Positions 16,789 through 25,979 of a stretch of 64,000 nucleotides of DNA are shown in pieces. Both the position numbers and the translations under genes were made by a program. The notes below the pieces were generated by a model, which worked only from the letters and a program-made list of their open reading frames with translations, made no database searches and was not told the DNA's origin. This stretch comes from Halalkalibaculum roseum. GTDB taxonomy: Bacteria > Bacteroidota > Rhodothermia > Balneolales > Balneolaceae. The stretch spans positions 665,250 to 729,249 of the forward strand of contig NZ_JAALLT010000001.1 in the NCBI RefSeq assembly GCF_011059145.1, written 5' to 3'. Numbering within the stretch: the first letter of the stretch is position 1; the number at the start of each line of letters is the position of its first letter.

Positions 16789-18075
16789 TTATTTATTCAT
16801 TTCGGTTTTCATTTCCTCCAGTAAGTTTTGCATGACCAACCGCGCGGATGTTCTTGCTATAGCCTCAATTTTATCACGGTTCTCACTGTCATTGACCTCA
16901 TAGGTCACGGCATCCGCACCGAAGGTCCGGTAAATCCAGTTTTTGGCAATAGGAGAACTGGTATCAAAAGGTTCAACGGAAAATTCGGTATCCGGAAAGG
17001 CATTCTTCAGAGAATCTACCCATTTATAGGTAAAATCTTCCGGAAATGTTTTGATTTCCCGGTTAATAGGATAGAAGATATTCTCGTTCGTTGAGTGAAA
17101 GTCAATGCCGTAGTATATCCTTTTTTGCGAGTCTGAGCGTACATGCTTCAGTATATCGTCCCTAATGGCTTGGGTTTCGGGCTGGTTAAAGGCAATCCAA
17201 TCGCGATTGAGATCCACTCCGGCCGCATTGTGACGCCAGTGCCCGTTTTGCACCCCATCGGGATTGGCAAGCGGATAGGCTAGAATTTCAAATTTACTGC
17301 GAAATTTATTGGCTGTCTCAGTGTCGGAAGTCAATTCATCAATAAAATAGAGACTAGCCAGAGCCCCGGTGACTTCGGGTGGGTGCATTCTCCCGGTTAT
17401 CAGAAGTATCCCATGTGGCCTATTTTTATCTTCGAGTTCATTGATTACGATTTTCTTCACAGGTCGGTTTTGGTGGGAGAATCCGACGGTATCCTGCCAC
17501 ACAAAAGGTTCTCGGGATAGGGAATCAGCCCACACTACATAATCATCAATTGTAAGTACTTCCTGAGCACTGACCCACAAGGGCTTTTCAGAGAGATCAA
17601 GCTTCAGTGTAGCCGTACCCTGAAGAGTATCCTGAGAATAAGATGCCGAGTCAATGGCCGACCAGCTGCTTCCGTCATGGCTTAATTCCGGATAATAGCG
17701 ATGCTCCCCATGTTGATACTTCAGCCTGAGACGAACGGTTTTAGCCGAATCCGCCCATACCTTGAATGCATACCATGGACTGTTGTTGATAGGGTAATTT
17801 TCGGGCTCCAGTACGACCTGGTAAAGGGAGTCATTGAGCTTGTAAAAATCATTCATTCGGGCTCCCGCGAACTCATTGCTAAGCCAGACACCGTCGGAAG
17901 AGATGCCTATAGTCCGTTCATGCTGGGGTGTGATCTCCTTGTCGGTTGTGACAGTCGCACCCTCGGGATCATAAGAGAATCCGGTAAACTTCTCACTGGA
18001 AGAGCAGGAAGTCGCGACCAATGCGATAATAAAAAGGACTCCACAATGTGAGGAGGCTTTGAAATGGGATAACAT
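16789..18075 (-). CDS. M14-family zinc carboxypeptidase lipoprotein
   Basis: Predicted exported zinc carboxypeptidase of 428 residues. Translation is placed at MLSHFKASSHCG (18075) because it gives a signal peptide with lipobox ALVATSCSS; the open frame begins further up at 18177. An N-terminal beta-rich region (about 25-200) precedes the catalytic domain. Metal-site motifs are RMHPPEV (H-x2-E, near residue 230), DLNRDW and DFHSTNENIFY. The catalytic Glu is in VTYEVND near residue 391. It could trim periplasmic peptides or muropeptides. It is divergently oriented to the TamA-like gene. Confidence 0.88.
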   Translation of the reverse strand: MLSHFKASSHCGVLFIIALVATSCSSSEKFTGFSYDPEGATVTTDKEITPQHERTIGISSDGVWLSNEFAGARMNDFYKLNDSLYQVVLEPENYPINNSPWYAFKVWADSAKTVRLRLKYQHGEHRYYPELSHDGSSWSAIDSASYSQDTLQGTATLKLDLSEKPLWVSAQEVLTIDDYVVWADSLSREPFVWQDTVGFSHQNRPVKKIVINELEDKNRPHGILLITGRMHPPEVTGALASLYFIDELTSDTETANKFRSKFEILAYPLANPDGVQNGHWRHNAAGVDLNRDWIAFNQPETQAIRDDILKHVRSDSQKRIYYGIDFHSTNENIFYPINREIKTFPEDFTYKWVDSLKNAFPDTEFSVEPFDTSSPIAKNWIYRTFGADAVTYEVNDSENRDKIEAIARTSARLVMQNLLEEMKTEMNK

Positions 18076-18232
18076 AAAAAGTATAGCTTTTACAGATTTA
18101 TGGATAGTATAAGTCAATTTTACTGTTTGGCCAATAGAGATAGGAGATAAAATTGAGCTTACCGGCAATGGGTTCAATTTCTTTGAGGGATGCAGTCAAA
18201 ATCTTATCATTGCGTATCATAATTAATCATCA

Positions 18233-20206
18233 GTGCCTGTCCATAGAGAAATATCAGTGCATTTTAAAAAGTCGACTATAGCTTTCATAACACTCTGTAT
18301 TTGGTGTCTGGCTTTCGGAAGTAGTCTGGCCTGGCAGGCAGATTCTGAGGAGGATGTCAGGGAGGACCAAATCTGGCAACTTGAAATAGAGGGTAATGAT
18401 ACTTTCAGCTCTATAGTATTGAAAGAACAAATTGCTTCAGAAGCCCACTCATTTTGGAACAAGCTTCGTTTTTGGAAGCGTACCGGACATGAGCTGAATA
18501 TTACCACTGTTCGGAAAGACGTGATTCGTCTGGGCAATTTTTACCGCCGCAGGGGCTTTTATAATGTCAATGTAGACTACCGGGTTGAAACAAAAGGTAA
18601 AGAGTGGAAAAAAAAGCTCGTTTTTGTGATCAACGAGAATGCAGCTATACGAATAGGCAAGATTAATTTTGTATTCCAGACCGATTCTGCCAAAGCGGAT
18701 CAAATCAGACAAACACGTGCTTTTCAGCGGATGCAAAGAAGGCTTCCCTTTCAATCGGGAGAACGGTTTCAGCAAATCATGATTCCGGATGTTGTAGGCC
18801 AGGTTAAGGATGTTGTCAGAAATCAGGGATTTCCCTATGCAAAGGTTTCTGTAGAGTCAGAAGTGGACACCGCAGGCCTGTCTGCAGACCTAAGTATCAT
18901 TTCCAATACCGGTCCCAAGGCTGCTATTTCTGAAATTAATGTGGAAGGCATGAAGAGTATTTCCGACAGGTATGTAATTCGGGAGTCAGGGTTAAAGATC
19001 GGACAGACCTATAGTCATGACAAAATTCAGGAAGCGCAGCGAGAACTCTTCAACCATCACCTGTTTCAATTTGTCACTATCGGGATACCCGAACAGCAAC
19101 AGGACAGCACGTTAAACCTACAAATGAGGGTTCGAGAAGCCCCACTTCGCACCATTGAGGCCTCACTCGGGTTTGGAACATCCGATCTGGTTAGAGGTCA
19201 GCTGAGCTGGATTCATCGCAATGCTTTCGGAAAAGGTCATCGCTTTACTGCTACGGGTAGGGCATCATTTATACAGCAGCTGGTAAGCCTTGATTATCTT
19301 TTTCCCTATTTCTATAACAACAAAAGCAGCATCGTTATCTCACCTTTCGGGGAGCATCAGCTTGAGGAAAGTTTCGAACTGTTTACTCTGGGCTTGACTA
19401 ACAGTTATATCTACAGTTACAATCAGAATCTGACCGGTACTATCTCTTATGAAGCCACAAAAAATATAGAACGATCGGAAAAAAGGAATATCGACCTGCC
19501 TGACAGTACCAATCGCTACGATTTGTCCTCCTTGCAGTTTAATGGTTATTTCAGCCAGGGATATGGTAGAGAACAACTGGGATGGGTCGTTCAACCCTAC
19601 CTGGAATTGTCCGGATTTTTGAATATCGCTACCTATAAGTTTCAAAAGGCATCGATAGACGTCCGCAGATTTACGAGGATTACCAAGAGCACTATCCTGG
19701 CAACTAGGGTTCAGGCCGGCGGAATCCTTAAAGCCTCATCGGACTCTCTGCCACGTAATATTCGCTACTTTCTAGGAGGAACCAATTCAGTGAGAGGTTG
19801 GTATCGTCAGTCTTTAGGACCCAAACAGGCAAATTTTCGTACTCAAGTTGTTGAAGGAGATACGGTATCTACTTTTGATCGTTACGTACCGGTTGGGGGA
19901 AGGGCAAAGTTTGGATTTAACATAGAGTTAAGACAGGATCTGAATAAATTACTGGACGGATTTGGGATTTCTGCCTTCCTCGACGGTGGACAGGTCTGGG
20001 GAAGTGTAAATACACTCTCTCAAAGGCCCATTCAGTTCGGTGCGGGAGGAGGCTTTCGCTACCAGTCACCCATAGGTCCCATCAGAATTGATCTGGGTTA
20101 TAAATTAAATCCCTCCGATGAAGATCTCGGCATCTACGGGGATAATGGGTCGCCCGGTTTCTGGGACAAAGCAGCAATTCATTTCAGTATAGGACAAGCA
20201 TTTTGA
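18233..20206 (+). CDS. TamA-like Omp85-family outer-membrane protein
   Basis: Outer-membrane assembly protein of 657 residues with a signal peptide (IAFITLCIWCLAFGSSLAW). Periplasmic POTRA-like domains (about 45-320, e.g. QIWQLEIEGNDTFSSIVLKE and ISEINVEGMKSISDRYV) precede a 16-strand-type barrel. The lid motif GGTNSVRGW lies near residues 515-523, and the C-terminal strand ends SIGQAF, as expected for BAM recognition. The start is GTG (18233), with an in-frame GTG at 18257 as an alternative. The tamB gene overlaps its stop, so the pair forms the TAM complex. It is not the essential BamA, which usually has five POTRA repeats. Confidence 0.88.
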   Translation: MPVHREISVHFKKSTIAFITLCIWCLAFGSSLAWQADSEEDVREDQIWQLEIEGNDTFSSIVLKEQIASEAHSFWNKLRFWKRTGHELNITTVRKDVIRLGNFYRRRGFYNVNVDYRVETKGKEWKKKLVFVINENAAIRIGKINFVFQTDSAKADQIRQTRAFQRMQRRLPFQSGERFQQIMIPDVVGQVKDVVRNQGFPYAKVSVESEVDTAGLSADLSIISNTGPKAAISEINVEGMKSISDRYVIRESGLKIGQTYSHDKIQEAQRELFNHHLFQFVTIGIPEQQQDSTLNLQMRVREAPLRTIEASLGFGTSDLVRGQLSWIHRNAFGKGHRFTATGRASFIQQLVSLDYLFPYFYNNKSSIVISPFGEHQLEESFELFTLGLTNSYIYSYNQNLTGTISYEATKNIERSEKRNIDLPDSTNRYDLSSLQFNGYFSQGYGREQLGWVVQPYLELSGFLNIATYKFQKASIDVRRFTRITKSTILATRVQAGGILKASSDSLPRNIRYFLGGTNSVRGWYRQSLGPKQANFRTQVVEGDTVSTFDRYVPVGGRAKFGFNIELRQDLNKLLDGFGISAFLDGGQVWGSVNTLSQRPIQFGAGGGFRYQSPIGPIRIDLGYKLNPSDEDLGIYGDNGSPGFWDKAAIHFSIGQAF

Positions 20207-23200
20207 CGGAACAAGCTTCAGAACATAACGAAAAGAAAAGAAGATTCAGGTGGCCATGGGTGGTCCTTGTGATTCTTATACTTTTGGTTGCCCTGCTGCG
20301 CTTATCCCTGAAAACAGATTATATACGAAATATCGTCAAAGACCGGGTTGTATCTGCGGCCAATGATCAGCTGACTGTCGAGCTATCTATAAACCGGTTG
20401 AAGGGTGATCTTTGGAAAGAGATTGTGCTGGAAGACATCACATTGAAAGAAAATGATCAGGATACGGTTGCCGGGGTAGATAGCCTCAGGCTTCGTTATA
20501 ATTTACTCAGCTATTTTAGCTCAGTGCTGGAGGTTCCTAAAATTGCTATTTCAGGACCTTACCTAAAAGTGCGTCAGCAGGATGGGCAGTTGAATCTTTC
20601 ACACTGGGTTAAATCGTCACCTGCTGATACCGGTACGGTCGCATCTGACCCATTCTTTTTTAGGCTTGAAAGTATTCAGGTTGATGGAGGAAGAATCGAT
20701 GCTATGATCGAGGCGATGCCTAAAGACTCTGCATTTACAGTTGAAAATCTTCAGATAAGGAGCAGTTTTGCACTTCTTGAAGAGGGTTATGAGGTCGAGA
20801 TAAGCGAGTTTGCTTTTGACGTTATCCGTTCGGCTTTGGATGAAAAAGTCTCTTTTGAGAGCCGGTTATCTGCAAATAAACAGTCAATAAGTCTACAGAA
20901 GCTGGTACTGGCAAGCGGGAGCTCTCTAATACAGAGCTCCGGAAACTTCAGTTTAGAAGATTCTTCTGCCAGTCTTGATGTGCAGGCACAGCCTCTATCA
21001 TGGAGGGATATTGCCGCCTTTGTAGATCAATCAGCTGTGGAGCAAAATATTGGATTGGATCTGAAGCTAAAGGGCAGGTTGGATGATTTTAGTGTAGGCC
21101 TCGGTGTTCGTTCTAAAGGTATTGACGATCTCCAAATTTCTGCTTCATTCAAAAGAGATACTACTTTTACACTAACAGGTGCTAATATATCGGCCGAAAG
21201 GCTGAATTTAATGGCATTTTTCAATGACTCCTCGATGCCGGATATAACGCGAGTTGACTTTAGCTCCGAAGGCGCAGTCCCTCTTACCTCGGTTGAGAAT
21301 GGCAGTATCAAAGGTTCCCTGCATACCGGTAGCATCTTGTACAACTCTTATAGATTGGATACCCTGGAAACCGATTTTTCTTCGGATAAAGGCAAACTGA
21401 GTGCCACTCTAGCGACTCGTCGGCAACAGCAAAGGGTCACTGCCAAAGCCGGGATCAGCGATATTTGGATTACCGATCCGCAGGTTAATTACGCTATTCG
21501 TGGATCAGGTATTAATCCCGGGTACTGGCTGCAGGATGAACAGTTCAAAGGTACCATCAGCTTCAACGGGACGCTCAAAGGAAGCGGATTGAGCCTGGAT
21601 GACTCATCCTGGGATTACAGGTTAGATCTGAGTAAAGGAAGGGTATACGAGCAGGAATATAGTGAAGCAGTTCTCAGCGGGAAGATTAATCCACAAAGGA
21701 TTACCGGTAACAGTCGTATAAAGCTGAGCGAAAGTGAGGTAAGTTTAAATGCTGTGCTTACTAATTATCGGGCAACACCGGCCTTCACTTACGAACTGAG
21801 TTCCCGTGGATTCGATCTTTCTGAGATAGTATTCCTGAATGATTTCAAAACTTCATTGAATCTGGATGTTAAAGGGGAGGGAAGCGGATCAGATTTGGCA
21901 AACCTCAGCATAAACTCAGCAATTGCCATTGATTCCTCGGTTGTGAATGGTGAGCGCATTGATCAGCTGCATGCAAATCTTCAACTGGAAAACTCCATTG
22001 CCACTGTTACAGAAGCCGGCATGCAGAGCACTATTGCTGAAGTAATATTTGGTGCCAGGCTCAACCTAAACGATTGGTATGATACCGCGAACAGGTTAGA
22101 TCTGGACCTCGTTCTAAAAGACCTTCAATCTGTAGCTCCATTGGTAGGCGCTGAAAATTTGCAAGCGGAGGGTTCGGTAACCGGCAAGTTGGTGCCGGCA
22201 GAAAGTAGGGAACTTCAATTTAGCGGCAATGTTGACTTGGGTAATTTACAGCTTGATGATTTGTTTGCGTCAGAAGGAGCAAACGGAAATATTGAAATAC
22301 TGTTAAAACAGGAGCCCGAGTACACTGCTGATCTTTTCTTAGATTCGCCCAGATTTTCGACTGTCAGACTGCAGGATTTAGTGATGAATACCGGTGGTAG
22401 GGTGGTTGAGGATGTCACAGACGGGACCTTCAGTCTTAAATTTGTCGGTCCGGAACAGAGCGAGCTCATTCATGCCGGAGGGTATCACATCTCGCCAGAT
22501 AGCATCAAAATATTGACAAACCGTCTGGATGTGGTCAGCTCAGTGAATACACTATCCTTGCAGCAACCCTTTGACGTCAGCATTGTAGCCAATACAGTTC
22601 GCATGGATACTCTGCGCCTCTCTTCTGCCGATGGAACCTCGCTGGAGCTTGCTGTACCTTATGCCGATTCGCTACGCCAACGGGGATATTTACGTGGCAA
22701 CAATATAAACTTGTCGGTTCTACAAAATACTCTGCTTGGTGAATCGTATTTCGATGGTATGCTAACCGGTAAAGTTTCTGTCGCGAATTCAGATACCAGC
22801 CTGAAAGCTTTAGGTAACCTGTCGGTATCGGAAGTATCGTACCGTGGGGTACCCATGGATTCTGTCACTTTGGAACTGGATTTGGAAGAAGAGCAGCTTA
22901 AAAGCTTTATATCGGTAAGGGATCAGGGAGACGAACTGTTGAGCGGTAGGTTGAATGTACCTTTCAGGTTGGGTGACCCACAGGAGTTTGACGAGTCATT
23001 TTTTGAGCATCAAATTGACGGGTCACTTAGGGTTAAACGGGTCGCATTAAATCGCTTCCGGAATCTTTTAAACGAGATGGGTATGAGAGATACCGATGGA
23101 ATTCTGCATGTTGAGGCGGATCTCTCAGGAACTGCAGGCATACCGGAATTTAAGGCCAGATTCTCATTAGACAGTGCCTCGGTTTCCGGAGTTAAAATAG

Positions 23201-24678
23201 ATTCCATTACGGCCAACCTTGATTATTCACACCAACTTTCTTCGGTGAGGATGAATGCTACGGTTAATAGCCTGAAACAGAAAGTAGCCGAAATAAAGGG
23301 CCAGGTACCCTTCAATATTGATTTAAGACAGGGAGAGATTTCACCGCCCGGAGAAGAAGACAGTATTCGGGTTGATATTGTAACCAACGACTTTAATCTG
23401 TCAGCGGTGAATGATTTTGTGGACCGGGAGGTCATCAGAAATATCAGGGGTAAGCTTAATGGAAGGATACAGGCAACCGGTACGCCGGCTGACCTGCTAA
23501 CTGATGGAACGCTGAAGATCAGTGAAGGTGCAATGCGGATTGTAGAGACAGGCATCACGGTGGATAACATTACGACCGGAATTGTATTTGAACCTGATCT
23601 CATAACAGTAACCGATTTCACGGCTAGAAGTGGAAGCGGATCGCTGACTATGAACGGCAGCGTTGCACTGGAAGAGTTGATACCGGGAGATTTGAATCTT
23701 TCCATGAGGGCAAGAAATTTCAGAGTGGCCAATACCTCCGAGTATAACGCATCAATTGATCTGGATACCAAATTGACCGGTTCGATGACCCGTCCAAATG
23801 TGAGCGGAAAACTTACCATCTTAAACGGGTTTGTGCAGCTGGATAACTTTGGAGAGAAATCTGTGGAAGATGTACAGCTTGATTCCACAGAACAATCAGA
23901 TAACAACGTAGCCCTTTATGATTCTCTCTCCATAGATATGGATATAGCCTTCAACCGAAGGTTTTACATTCGTAACCAGCGATACCTTGAGATGGAAGTA
24001 GAACTTGACGGGGCGGTGGATATGCTGAAAGATGCAGGCAGCGACCTTCAAATGTTTGGAAGCCTGGAAGCGGTCAACGGTTACGCGCGTCCGCTTGGCA
24101 AACGATTTGAACTGGAGGAGGGTATTATAACCTTCTCGGGTAATCCGACGAATCCGAACCTGAATATTCGTACCATTTTTGAACCGGTGCAGCCGGAAGA
24201 GGAGGTAAAAATCTGGTATATCATTGAAGGGAATGTCGAGGATCCCCAATTCAAATACGAGAGTTCTCCACCTATGGAGCTGGAAGATATTCTCTGTTAT
24301 ACACTCTTTGGACAACCCTGCTTTGCCCTTGAATCATGGAAACAGGCCCTCGCTTCCACGGGTTCGAACGCTGGAGCAACGGGCCTGGCCCTGGAGTTAT
24401 TCTCAGATCGTATAGAAACGCTGGCTTCTCAAAGTCTGGGTATCGATGTGGTCAAAATAGAAAATACCACTGTCGGAGGCGAGTCAGGCACTTCCATTAC
24501 TACCGGTTGGTACATCAATCCAAAGGTATTCTTTGCCATCCAAAATATTATTAGCGGCTCTTCTCCGGAGACCAGTTTCTTGCTGGAATATATGCTCCTT
24601 GAGAATTTGAAGCTGATCATCTCACAGGGCAATGATGCCCGGCAGGGGGTGGACATCAAATGGAATTACGATTATTAG
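20203..24678 (+). CDS. tamB: TamB/DUF490 translocation-assembly module protein
   Basis: Very large periplasm-spanning protein, 1491 residues. It is anchored by an N-terminal helix (WPWVVLVILILLVALL, about 17-32) and made of repetitive beta strands forming a hydrophobic groove for lipid or protein passage between membranes (AsmA-like family). The C-terminal DUF490 region (about 1150-1491) includes NGYARPLGKRFELEEGIITF and the ending DIKWNYDY. Translation starts at TTG (20203), which overlaps the TGA of the TamA-like gene; no earlier ATG is available and the TTG places the anchor helix correctly. The two genes are clearly coupled. Confidence 0.92.
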   Translation: MTEQASEHNEKKRRFRWPWVVLVILILLVALLRLSLKTDYIRNIVKDRVVSAANDQLTVELSINRLKGDLWKEIVLEDITLKENDQDTVAGVDSLRLRYNLLSYFSSVLEVPKIAISGPYLKVRQQDGQLNLSHWVKSSPADTGTVASDPFFFRLESIQVDGGRIDAMIEAMPKDSAFTVENLQIRSSFALLEEGYEVEISEFAFDVIRSALDEKVSFESRLSANKQSISLQKLVLASGSSLIQSSGNFSLEDSSASLDVQAQPLSWRDIAAFVDQSAVEQNIGLDLKLKGRLDDFSVGLGVRSKGIDDLQISASFKRDTTFTLTGANISAERLNLMAFFNDSSMPDITRVDFSSEGAVPLTSVENGSIKGSLHTGSILYNSYRLDTLETDFSSDKGKLSATLATRRQQQRVTAKAGISDIWITDPQVNYAIRGSGINPGYWLQDEQFKGTISFNGTLKGSGLSLDDSSWDYRLDLSKGRVYEQEYSEAVLSGKINPQRITGNSRIKLSESEVSLNAVLTNYRATPAFTYELSSRGFDLSEIVFLNDFKTSLNLDVKGEGSGSDLANLSINSAIAIDSSVVNGERIDQLHANLQLENSIATVTEAGMQSTIAEVIFGARLNLNDWYDTANRLDLDLVLKDLQSVAPLVGAENLQAEGSVTGKLVPAESRELQFSGNVDLGNLQLDDLFASEGANGNIEILLKQEPEYTADLFLDSPRFSTVRLQDLVMNTGGRVVEDVTDGTFSLKFVGPEQSELIHAGGYHISPDSIKILTNRLDVVSSVNTLSLQQPFDVSIVANTVRMDTLRLSSADGTSLELAVPYADSLRQRGYLRGNNINLSVLQNTLLGESYFDGMLTGKVSVANSDTSLKALGNLSVSEVSYRGVPMDSVTLELDLEEEQLKSFISVRDQGDELLSGRLNVPFRLGDPQEFDESFFEHQIDGSLRVKRVALNRFRNLLNEMGMRDTDGILHVEADLSGTAGIPEFKARFSLDSASVSGVKIDSITANLDYSHQLSSVRMNATVNSLKQKVAEIKGQVPFNIDLRQGEISPPGEEDSIRVDIVTNDFNLSAVNDFVDREVIRNIRGKLNGRIQATGTPADLLTDGTLKISEGAMRIVETGITVDNITTGIVFEPDLITVTDFTARSGSGSLTMNGSVALEELIPGDLNLSMRARNFRVANTSEYNASIDLDTKLTGSMTRPNVSGKLTILNGFVQLDNFGEKSVEDVQLDSTEQSDNNVALYDSLSIDMDIAFNRRFYIRNQRYLEMEVELDGAVDMLKDAGSDLQMFGSLEAVNGYARPLGKRFELEEGIITFSGNPTNPNLNIRTIFEPVQPEEEVKIWYIIEGNVEDPQFKYESSPPMELEDILCYTLFGQPCFALESWKQALASTGSNAGATGLALELFSDRIETLASQSLGIDVVKIENTTVGGESGTSITTGWYINPKVFFAIQNIISGSSPETSFLLEYMLLENLKLIISQGNDARQGVDIKWNYDY

Positions 24679-24820
24679 ATGAAACACGGAATACGCGGAA
24701 GAGGTGGATATGTAATTATATGTTTCGAAGATCAGGATAAATTTGACCGCTTAATCGGTGTTACCCGTGTTCGATTAAAATTGTATTTTCAGGTAAATTA
24801 AAAATTCTAAGTTCATCATT

Positions 24821-25921
24821 ATGTATAAACAGCAAGACAAGGAATTAGCAGAGAAAATACTCAACTTCAGCTGTGAACTGAAGGAAGGTCAGAATGTAAT
24901 GCTGCAGCTCACCGGACTGAACGGAGTGGAATTGATGCGTGCCCTCGTGGAAACGGCGCGCGAGTTGAAGGTGCATCCATTTATTCAGATCAATGATACT
25001 GACATTCAGCGTATGCTCGTAGAAAAGGGAGATGAGGATTTTTGGAAAAGACAGGCAGAAGCCGATCAACTCCCCCTCATGAAGCAGATGGATGCTTTTG
25101 TCGGAATACGTGCTTCACAGAATATCTACGAGCAGTCGGAGGCAACCAAGAAGGCCAATGAGGCTTATTCTAATGAGTTTCTGAAGCCGGTGCATTTCGA
25201 AGAGCGGGTGAACAATACCAACTGGGTTGTGCTTCGCTACCCGTCACCGGCCTTTGCGATGAACGCAAAGATGCCTACCGAAAAATTCAAGGAGTTCTAC
25301 TACAAGGCCTGCCTGCTGGATTACAGTCAGCTGGCTGAAGCCATGAAACCTCTGGAGGAGCGGCTGCGTGATACGGATATGATTCAGTTGAAAGGAGAGG
25401 GGACCGACATACAGTTTTCCGTGAAAGGGCAAAACTGGATTCCTTGTTTCGGCAAGCGAAATATTCCGGACGGGGAGCTCTTTTCTTCTCCTATTCTTTC
25501 ATCGGTCGATGGGCATATCACCTATACCTCCTCGGTTTACCAGGGCAAGCCCTTCGACTATGTGAAGCTGGAAGTGCGGGATGGAGTGGTGGTAGATTTT
25601 GACTCATCCAATAACGAGCAGCTCGAGGAGATTCTCGATACCGATGCCGGAGCACGTCAGTTTGGAGAGTTCAGTTTCGGGTTGAATCCCATCATCGAAA
25701 AACCCATGCATGACATTTTATTTGATGAGAAGATTTACGGTTCCAATCACCTGACATTGGGTAATGATTATGAAATTGCCCCGAATGGCAATGAGAGCAA
25801 CATCCACTGGGACCTGGTCTGCATAGGTGCCGATGTATACCTGGATGGCGAAAAGATTCGTGAAGGCAGAAAATTTATCACGGATGATTTGAAAGTTCTG
25901 AATCCCGAGAACCTGATTTAA
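24821..25921 (+). CDS. M29-family aminopeptidase
   Basis: Cytoplasmic metal-dependent aminopeptidase (AmpS/PepS type) of 366 residues. The C-terminal half contains the metal-site stretches RNIPDGELFSSP, SNHLTLGNDYEI and SNIHWDLV. The N-terminal half (VMLQLTGLNGVELMRALVE) is the nucleotide-like fold typical of the family. It trims peptides from the N-terminus. The gene is monocistronic and ends at a convergent palindromic terminator shared with clpB. Confidence 0.9.
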   Translation: MYKQQDKELAEKILNFSCELKEGQNVMLQLTGLNGVELMRALVETARELKVHPFIQINDTDIQRMLVEKGDEDFWKRQAEADQLPLMKQMDAFVGIRASQNIYEQSEATKKANEAYSNEFLKPVHFEERVNNTNWVVLRYPSPAFAMNAKMPTEKFKEFYYKACLLDYSQLAEAMKPLEERLRDTDMIQLKGEGTDIQFSVKGQNWIPCFGKRNIPDGELFSSPILSSVDGHITYTSSVYQGKPFDYVKLEVRDGVVVDFDSSNNEQLEEILDTDAGARQFGEFSFGLNPIIEKPMHDILFDEKIYGSNHLTLGNDYEIAPNGNESNIHWDLVCIGADVYLDGEKIREGRKFITDDLKVLNPENLI

Positions 25922-25928
25922 AAGATAT

Positions 25929-25966
25929 ACCACTTAGGCACATAGTGATTTTCGTGCCTAAGTGGT
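25929..25966. terminator. family C palindrome, bidirectional terminator
   Basis: Perfect 13-bp arms ACCACTTAGGCAC (25929-25941) and GTGCCTAAGTGGT (25954-25966) with a 12-base loop, followed by AAAA on the plus strand. It lies between the stop codons of the converging aminopeptidase and clpB genes. Confidence 0.75.
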
Positions 25967-25979
25967 AAAAATTAGTTGG

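Noticed and set aside
23223-23906. 227-codon minus-strand frame
   Set aside because: Antisense shadow of tamB with Ser/Val-rich low-information sequence.
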